A stretch of DNA of 35,610 nt. Source: Stutzerimonas nosocomialis. GTDB taxonomy: Bacteria; Pseudomonadota; Gammaproteobacteria; Pseudomonadales; Pseudomonadaceae. Under the pieces are notes generated by a model. That model was not told the DNA's origin. It saw nothing but the letters and a program-made list of their open reading frames with translations, and ran no database searches. The DNA lies in assembly GCF_005876855.1 (NCBI RefSeq), contig NZ_QLAE01000042.1, positions 1 through 35,610 on the forward strand, in the 5' to 3' direction. Positions 30,839-35,610 of this stretch are shown here, in pieces. A program made the translations under genes and the position numbers. The first letter of the stretch is position 1, and every line of letters begins with the position of its first letter.

Positions 30839-32377
30839 TCAGTCCTCCCACAGCTGGACGGTCTTGATGACGTCGCGGCGGTTGGCCTTCTTCGCGCCGA
30901 ACATGTTGGTGTCCGAGGCGCCGGAGCAGCCGCTGCCGAAGCTGAAACCGCAACCGGAACGCTCGGCGAAGGCGTCGCTCATGGCCTCCTCGCGATGCGC
31001 CGACGGAATCACGTAGCGGTCCTCGTAGTTGGCGATGGCCAGGTAGCGGTACATGTCCTCCACCTGGGCCACCGACAGCCCGACGCTTTCCAGCACCTCC
31101 AGGTCCTGCACGCCGTCGACCTGCTCGGCACGCTTGTAGGCGCGCATGGCGAGCATGCGCTTGAGCGCCAGCTTGACCGGTTCCTCGTCGCCCGCGGTAA
31201 GCAGGTTGGCCAGGTAGCGCAGCGGAATGCGCAGGCTGTCCACGTCCGGCAGCACGCCGTCCATGCTGACGTGGCCGGCGGCCACGGCGTTCTGGATCGG
31301 CGACAGCGGCGGCACGTACCAGACCATCGGCAGCGTGCGGTATTCGGGGTGCAGCGGCAGGGCCAGCTTCCAGTCCACCGCCATCTTGTAGACCGGCGAC
31401 TTCTGCGCGGCCTCGATCACCGACATCGGGACGCCGTCGTTGAGCGCCTGCTCGATGACCTTGGGGTCGAACGGGTCGAGGAAAATCTCCAGTTGCTTGG
31501 CGTAGAGGTCCTGCTCGTTGACGGTACTGGCCACCTCGTGGATGCGGTCGGCGTCGTAGAGCAGCACGCCGAGGTAGCGGATGCGGCCCACGCAGGTCTC
31601 GGCGCAGACGGTGGGCATGCCGGCCTCGATGCGCGGGAAGCAGAAGATGCACTTCTCGGATTTGCCGCTCTTCCAGTTGAAGTAGATCTTCTTGTACGGG
31701 CAGCCACTGATGCACATGCGCCAGCCGCGGCACTTCTCCTGGTCGATGAGGACGATGCCGTCCTCCTCGCGCTTGTAGATCGCACCGCTCGGGCAGGACG
31801 CCGCGCAGGCCGGGTTCAGGCAGTGCTCGCACAGGCGCGGCAGGTACATCATGAAGGTGTTTTCATACTGGCCGTAGATGTCGGCCTGCACCTTGTCGAA
31901 GTTCTTGTCCTTGCGCCGCTTGGCGAACTCGGTCCCGAGGATTTCCTCCCAGTTGGGGCCCCACTCGATCTTCTCCATGCGCTGGCCGGAAATCAGCGAA
32001 CGCGGCCGGGCCACCGGCTGATGCTGGCCGACCGGCGCGGTATGCAGGTGCTGGTAGTCGAAATCGAACGGCTCGTAATAGTCGTCGATGGCCGGCAGGT
32101 CCGGGTTGGCGAAGATGTTCGCCAACACGCGGAACTTGCCGCCGATCTTCGGGTTGATGGTGCCGTCGCCGTTGCGCACCCAGCCCCCCTTCCACTTGTC
32201 CTGGTTCTCCCATTCCTTCGGATAACCGATGCCGGGCTTGGTCTCGACGTTGTTGAACCACGCGTATTCCATGCCTTCGCGGCTGGTCCAGACGTTCTTG
32301 CAGGTGATCGAGCAGGTGTGGCAACCGATGCACTTGTCCAGGTTCAGGACCATGCCGACTTGAGAGCGAATTTTCAT
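30839..32377 (-). CDS. narH: Respiratory nitrate reductase beta subunit NarH
   Basis: A 512-residue iron-sulfur electron-transfer subunit, the same length as in E. coli. It carries four cysteine groups: Cys16/19/22/26 (CIGCHTCSITC), Cys183/186/191/195 (CEHCLNPACAASC), Cys216/222/226 with Trp219 (CRGWRMCISGC), and Cys243/246/258/262. The Trp in the third group replaces a Cys and marks the [3Fe-4S] cluster; the others hold [4Fe-4S] clusters. Electrons pass from NarI heme b to the NarG molybdenum site. The ATG at 32377 follows GGAGG and overlaps the stop of a 30-codon small ORF (ATGA), so its translation may be coupled to that ORF and not directly to narG. Confidence 0.97.
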   Translation of the reverse strand: MKIRSQVGMVLNLDKCIGCHTCSITCKNVWTSREGMEYAWFNNVETKPGIGYPKEWENQDKWKGGWVRNGDGTINPKIGGKFRVLANIFANPDLPAIDDYYEPFDFDYQHLHTAPVGQHQPVARPRSLISGQRMEKIEWGPNWEEILGTEFAKRRKDKNFDKVQADIYGQYENTFMMYLPRLCEHCLNPACAASCPSGAIYKREEDGIVLIDQEKCRGWRMCISGCPYKKIYFNWKSGKSEKCIFCFPRIEAGMPTVCAETCVGRIRYLGVLLYDADRIHEVASTVNEQDLYAKQLEIFLDPFDPKVIEQALNDGVPMSVIEAAQKSPVYKMAVDWKLALPLHPEYRTLPMVWYVPPLSPIQNAVAAGHVSMDGVLPDVDSLRIPLRYLANLLTAGDEEPVKLALKRMLAMRAYKRAEQVDGVQDLEVLESVGLSVAQVEDMYRYLAIANYEDRYVIPSAHREEAMSDAFAERSGCGFSFGSGCSGASDTNMFGAKKANRRDVIKTVQLWED

Positions 32378-32466
32378 TGTGCTGCCTCCACAACCGGCAC
32401 CTGGATCTTCAGAGCGGGAATGGTCCGGGGACCATGCGCTACCACCTTGGGCGAACGAATTTTCAT
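32374..32466 (-). CDS. 30-residue small ORF between narG and narH
   Basis: The 93-base frame begins at an ATG at 32466, 11 bases after the narG stop, behind a good ribosome-binding site (GAGGAATAAGG). It ends in a TGA that overlaps the narH ATG as ATGA. The peptide starts MKIRSPKVV, has HGPRTIPALKIQVP in the middle and ends VVEAAQ. It is proline- and valine-rich with no membrane segment. Its first five residues, MKIRS, are identical to those of NarH, and the first 11 bases match as well, so it may derive from a duplicated narH start. I do not recognise a family. It could be a real peptide, a translational coupler or a leader ORF for narH. Confidence 0.5.
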   Translation of the reverse strand: MKIRSPKVVAHGPRTIPALKIQVPVVEAAQ

Positions 32467-32477
32467 GGCCTTATTCC

Positions 32478-35400
32478 TCAGATGTCTTGCGGCAGGGGTT
32501 GCGGCAGGTCATTGCCATGCGGCTCGTCGAGCCAGTCGACCTTGGCCATCTTGCGTACCACGACGAACTCGTCGCGGTTGCAGCCCACGGTGCCGTAGTA
32601 GTTGAAGCCGTACGCCTGCTGGGCGTAGCCGCCAATCATGTGGGTGGGCTTGAGCACCACGCGGGTCACCGAGTTGTGGTGGCCGCCGCGGGTCCGGGTG
32701 CTCTCGGCGCCGGGCACGTTCACGATGCGTTCCTGGGCGTGGTACATCATCACCATGCCCTCCATCACCCGCTGGCTGACCACCGCGCGGGCGGTGAGCG
32801 CGCCGTTGGCGTTGAAGCACTCGATCCAGTCGTTGTCCTCGATGCCGGCCTTCTTCGCGTCGACTTCGCTCATCCAGACGATCGGCCCGCCACGGCTCAG
32901 GGTGAGCATGATCAGGTTGTCCGAGTAGGTACTGTGGATGCCCCACTTCTGGTGCGGGGTGATCCAGTTGAGGACGATCTCGGGGTTGCCGTTGCTCTTC
33001 TTGCCCTTCACGTAGTCGACGGTGCGGGTGTTGATCGGCGGCCGGTAGCTCATCAGCTGCTCGCCGAAGGCCTGCATCCAGGGGTGGTCCTGGAAGAACT
33101 GCTGGCGCCCGGTGAGGGTGCGCCACGGGATCAGCTCATGGACGTTGGTGTAGCCGGCGTTGTACGACACATGCTCATCTTCGAGCCCCGACCAGGTCGG
33201 GCTGGAGATGATCTTGCGCGGCTGCGCCTGGATGTCGCGGAAGCGGATCGCCTCGTGCTCCTTGGGCAGCGCCAGGTGGCTGTGGTCGCGGCCGGTGAAT
33301 TCCGACAGCGCGGCCCAGGCCTTCACCGCGACGTGGCCGTTGGTTTCCGGCGCCAGGCTGAGGATCACCTCGGCGGCGTCGATGGCCGATTCGATCTTCG
33401 GCCGACCCTGGCTGACGCCCTCCTCGCGCACCCGGTAGTTCAGTTCGCCGAGGAAATCGACTTCGTGCTGGGTGTTCCAGGCGATGCCCTTGCCGCCGTT
33501 GCCGAGCTTGTCGAGCAGCGGGCCGAGGGAGGTGAACTTCTTGTAGGTGGCCGGGTAGTCGCGCTCGACCACGGCCATGTTCGGGCAGTTCTTGCCCGGC
33601 TGCGGATCGACGCCCGCGGTCTTCCAGTCGGTGCCGCCGAACGGCTGCGCCAGTTCGCCGGGGCTGTCGTGCAAGAGCGGCACGGTGACCAGATCCTTCT
33701 CCACGCCCAGCTGACCTTCGGCCATCTTCGAGAAGGCCTGGGCGATGCCCTTGTAGATTTCCCAGTCGGACTTCGCCTCCCAGGCCGGGTCGATGGCTGC
33801 AGACAGCGGGTGGATGAAGGGGTGCATGTCCGAGGTGTTCATGTCGTCCTTCTCGTACCAGGTCGCGGTCGGCAGGACGATGTCGGAGTACACGCAGGTC
33901 GAGGACATGCGGAAGTCGAGGGTGGTGACCAGGTCGAGCTTGCCGATGGCGCCCTCGTCCTGCCATTCGGCCTCGGTCGGCTTGAAGCCGTCGGCGCGCT
34001 TGCCCAGGTCCTCGTTCATCACGCCGTTCTTCGTCCCCAGCAGGTACTTGAGCATGTACTCGTGGCCCTTGCCGGAGCTGCCCAGCAGGTTGGAGCGCCA
34101 GACGAACAGGTTGCGCGGGAAGTTATCCGGGTTGTCCGGCTGCTCACAGGCGAACTTCAGCGAACCGTCCTTGAGCGACCGGGTGACGTAGTCCACCGGC
34201 GACAGGCCGGCCGCTTCGGCATCACGGCAGATCTGCAGCGGGTTGCGGTTGAGCTGCGGTGCGCTCGGCAGCCAGCCGGCGCGCTCGGCGCGGATGTTGT
34301 AGTCGAGCATGTGCTCGGGGAACTGCGACTTGTCGGCCAGCGGCGAGAGCACCTCGTGGATGCTCATCTTCTCGTGGCGCCACTGCGAGCTGTGGTTGTA
34401 GAAGAAGCTGGTGCCGTTCATCTGCCGCGGCGGACGGCTCCAGTCGAGGCCGAAGGCCAGCGGCAGCCAGCCGCACTGCGGGCGCAGTTTTTCCTGACCC
34501 ACGTAGTGAGCCCAGCCGCCACCGGTCTGGCCGACGCAACCGCACAACATCAGCATGTTGATCAGGCCGCGGTAGTTCATGTCCATGTGGTACCAGTGGT
34601 TCATCGCCGCGCCGACGATGATCATGGACCGGCCATGGGTCTTGTCGGCGTTGTCGGCGAATTCTCGGGCGATCTGGATCGCCTTCTCGCGCGAGACACC
34701 GGTGATCTTTTCCTGCCAGGCCGGGGTGCCCGGCACGCTGGCGTCGTCGTAGCTCTTGGCGACGTTGGCGCCACCCAGGCCACGGTCTATCCCCAGGTTG
34801 GCGGCCATCAGGTCGAACACGGTGGCGACCTTGGTGGTGCTGCCGTCGGCCAGGGTGACGGTGCGCACCGGTACGCGGCGCAGCTGGATGCTCTCGCCTT
34901 CGGCGTGCTGGAAGTGCTCGTGCTGGATGCCGCCGAAATACGGGAAGGCGACCTCGGCCGTCTCGCCGCCCTCGATCTGGCTCAGCGAGAGATCGACATC
35001 ACGGCCGTCCCTGCCTTCGCGGGCCTCGATGTTCCACTTGCCCTTCTCGCCCCAGCGGTAGCCGATCGAACCCAGCGGCGAAACCAGCTCGCCGGTGTTG
35101 CCGTCGACGGCGATGGTCTTCCACTCGGGGTTGTTTTCCTGGCCGAGGTTGTCGGTGAGGTCGCAGGCGCGCAGGAAGCGGTCGGCGATGTAGCTGCCGT
35201 CCTTCTCGTTCAGGCGTACCAGCACCGGCAGGTCGGTGTAGCGCTTGGCATAGTCGCGGAAGTACTCGCTCGGCCTCTCCAGGTGGAATTCCTTGAAGAT
35301 GACGTGGGCGAAGGCCTGGGCCAGCGCGGCATCGGTGCCCTGCTTGGGGTTGAGCCAGAGGTCGGTGAGCTTGGCGACTTCGGCGTAGTCCGGGGTGATG

Positions 35401-35610
35401 GCGACGGTCTTGGTGCCCTTGTAGCGGACCTCGGTGAAGAAATGCGCATCCGGCGTACGGGTCTGCGGGACGTTGGAACCCCAGGCGATGATGTAGTTGG
35501 AGTTGTACCAGTCGGCCGATTCCGGCACATCGGTCTGCTCGCCCCAGATCTGCGGCGAGGCCGGCGGCAGGTCGCAATACCAGTCGTAGAAGCTCAGGCA
35601 CACGCCGCCG
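32478..35610 (-). CDS. narG: Respiratory nitrate reductase alpha subunit NarG (5' end missing)
   Basis: The C-terminal five-sixths (about 1040 residues) of the catalytic subunit, which reduces nitrate to nitrite at a bis-MGD molybdenum site facing the cytoplasm. The frame runs off the right edge, so the start, the N-terminal Tat-like vestige and the His/Cys residues of the FS0 cluster lie outside. It is strongly similar to E. coli NarG throughout. The first visible residues (CLSFYDWYCDLPPASPQ) should include the molybdenum-ligating Asp (Asp222 in E. coli). Other marks are YIIAWGSNVPQTRTPDAHF, FCGCVGQ-like MLCGCVGQTGGGWAHYVG, NLLGSSGKGHEY, SDIVLPTATWYEKDD and AYGFNYYGTVG near the end. The first in-window GTG (35603) is internal, not a start. 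narK and narXL, usually upstream, are not visible. Confidence 0.97.
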   Translation of the reverse strand, partial: GGVCLSFYDWYCDLPPASPQIWGEQTDVPESADWYNSNYIIAWGSNVPQTRTPDAHFFTEVRYKGTKTVAITPDYAEVAKLTDLWLNPKQGTDAALAQAFAHVIFKEFHLERPSEYFRDYAKRYTDLPVLVRLNEKDGSYIADRFLRACDLTDNLGQENNPEWKTIAVDGNTGELVSPLGSIGYRWGEKGKWNIEAREGRDGRDVDLSLSQIEGGETAEVAFPYFGGIQHEHFQHAEGESIQLRRVPVRTVTLADGSTTKVATVFDLMAANLGIDRGLGGANVAKSYDDASVPGTPAWQEKITGVSREKAIQIAREFADNADKTHGRSMIIVGAAMNHWYHMDMNYRGLINMLMLCGCVGQTGGGWAHYVGQEKLRPQCGWLPLAFGLDWSRPPRQMNGTSFFYNHSSQWRHEKMSIHEVLSPLADKSQFPEHMLDYNIRAERAGWLPSAPQLNRNPLQICRDAEAAGLSPVDYVTRSLKDGSLKFACEQPDNPDNFPRNLFVWRSNLLGSSGKGHEYMLKYLLGTKNGVMNEDLGKRADGFKPTEAEWQDEGAIGKLDLVTTLDFRMSSTCVYSDIVLPTATWYEKDDMNTSDMHPFIHPLSAAIDPAWEAKSDWEIYKGIAQAFSKMAEGQLGVEKDLVTVPLLHDSPGELAQPFGGTDWKTAGVDPQPGKNCPNMAVVERDYPATYKKFTSLGPLLDKLGNGGKGIAWNTQHEVDFLGELNYRVREEGVSQGRPKIESAIDAAEVILSLAPETNGHVAVKAWAALSEFTGRDHSHLALPKEHEAIRFRDIQAQPRKIISSPTWSGLEDEHVSYNAGYTNVHELIPWRTLTGRQQFFQDHPWMQAFGEQLMSYRPPINTRTVDYVKGKKSNGNPEIVLNWITPHQKWGIHSTYSDNLIMLTLSRGGPIVWMSEVDAKKAGIEDNDWIECFNANGALTARAVVSQRVMEGMVMMYHAQERIVNVPGAESTRTRGGHHNSVTRVVLKPTHMIGGYAQQAYGFNYYGTVGCNRDEFVVVRKMAKVDWLDEPHGNDLPQPLPQDI

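Noticed and set aside
30074-32605. 843-codon + strand frame opposite narJ and narH
   Set aside because: Entirely antisense to strongly conserved nar genes, with no family resemblance of its own.

Overview
The window is high-GC proteobacterial DNA, most likely from a denitrifying Pseudomonas or close relative. The order narG-narH-narJ-narI, then a parvulin-type PPIase, then moaA, is the layout known from P. aeruginosa and P. stutzeri-type genomes. Nearly all of the window is coding. No tRNA, rRNA, CRISPR array or insertion sequence was recognised.

Left edge (1-532): no intact gene. It holds a decayed 3' fragment of a glutaryl-CoA dehydrogenase gene (about 226-327, + strand, with an in-frame TAG), an imperfect palindromic repeat (341-413) and a stem-loop (490-526).

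Type I secretion locus (533-20703, all - strand, transcribed right to left): a TolC-family outer-membrane channel, a Rho-independent terminator, a 5189-residue secreted protein made of about 39 Calx-beta repeats with a small C-terminal RTX block, a perfect 14-bp stem-loop, a type I secretion ABC ATPase/permease and an HlyD-family adaptor. All three exporter parts sit beside one very large, cysteine-free substrate, presumably a cell-surface or biofilm adhesin. The two hairpins suggest that the adhesin is expressed separately from the channel and at a higher level than the transporter. The ABC protein has non-canonical signature, catalytic-Glu and switch-His positions.

Periplasmic aldehyde oxidoreductase operon (21272-25089, + strand): paoABC-like genes for a [2Fe-2S] subunit with a twin-arginine leader, an FAD/[4Fe-4S] subunit and a molybdenum-cofactor subunit. 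The dedicated chaperone gene paoD is not in the window.

Middle (25090-27078): an orphan curlin-repeat (CsgA/CsgB-like) amyloid-type protein on the - strand, with no csg export or nucleation genes nearby, and a divergent PCu(A)C-type periplasmic copper chaperone on the + strand.

Respiratory nitrate reductase cluster (27111-35610, - strand): narG (5' end cut by the window edge), a 30-codon small ORF overlapping the narH start, narH, narJ, narI, a perfect 15-bp hairpin, a Cys/Gly-headed PPIase, a second copy of the dispersed palindrome, and moaA. MoaA makes the first molybdopterin precursor, so cofactor supply is encoded with the enzyme that needs it. The Pao enzyme also needs a molybdenum cofactor.

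Best candidates for something new: the adhesin/T1SS with its degenerate nucleotide-binding domain and unusual N-terminus, the small ORF between narG and narH, and the orphan curlin-like protein.
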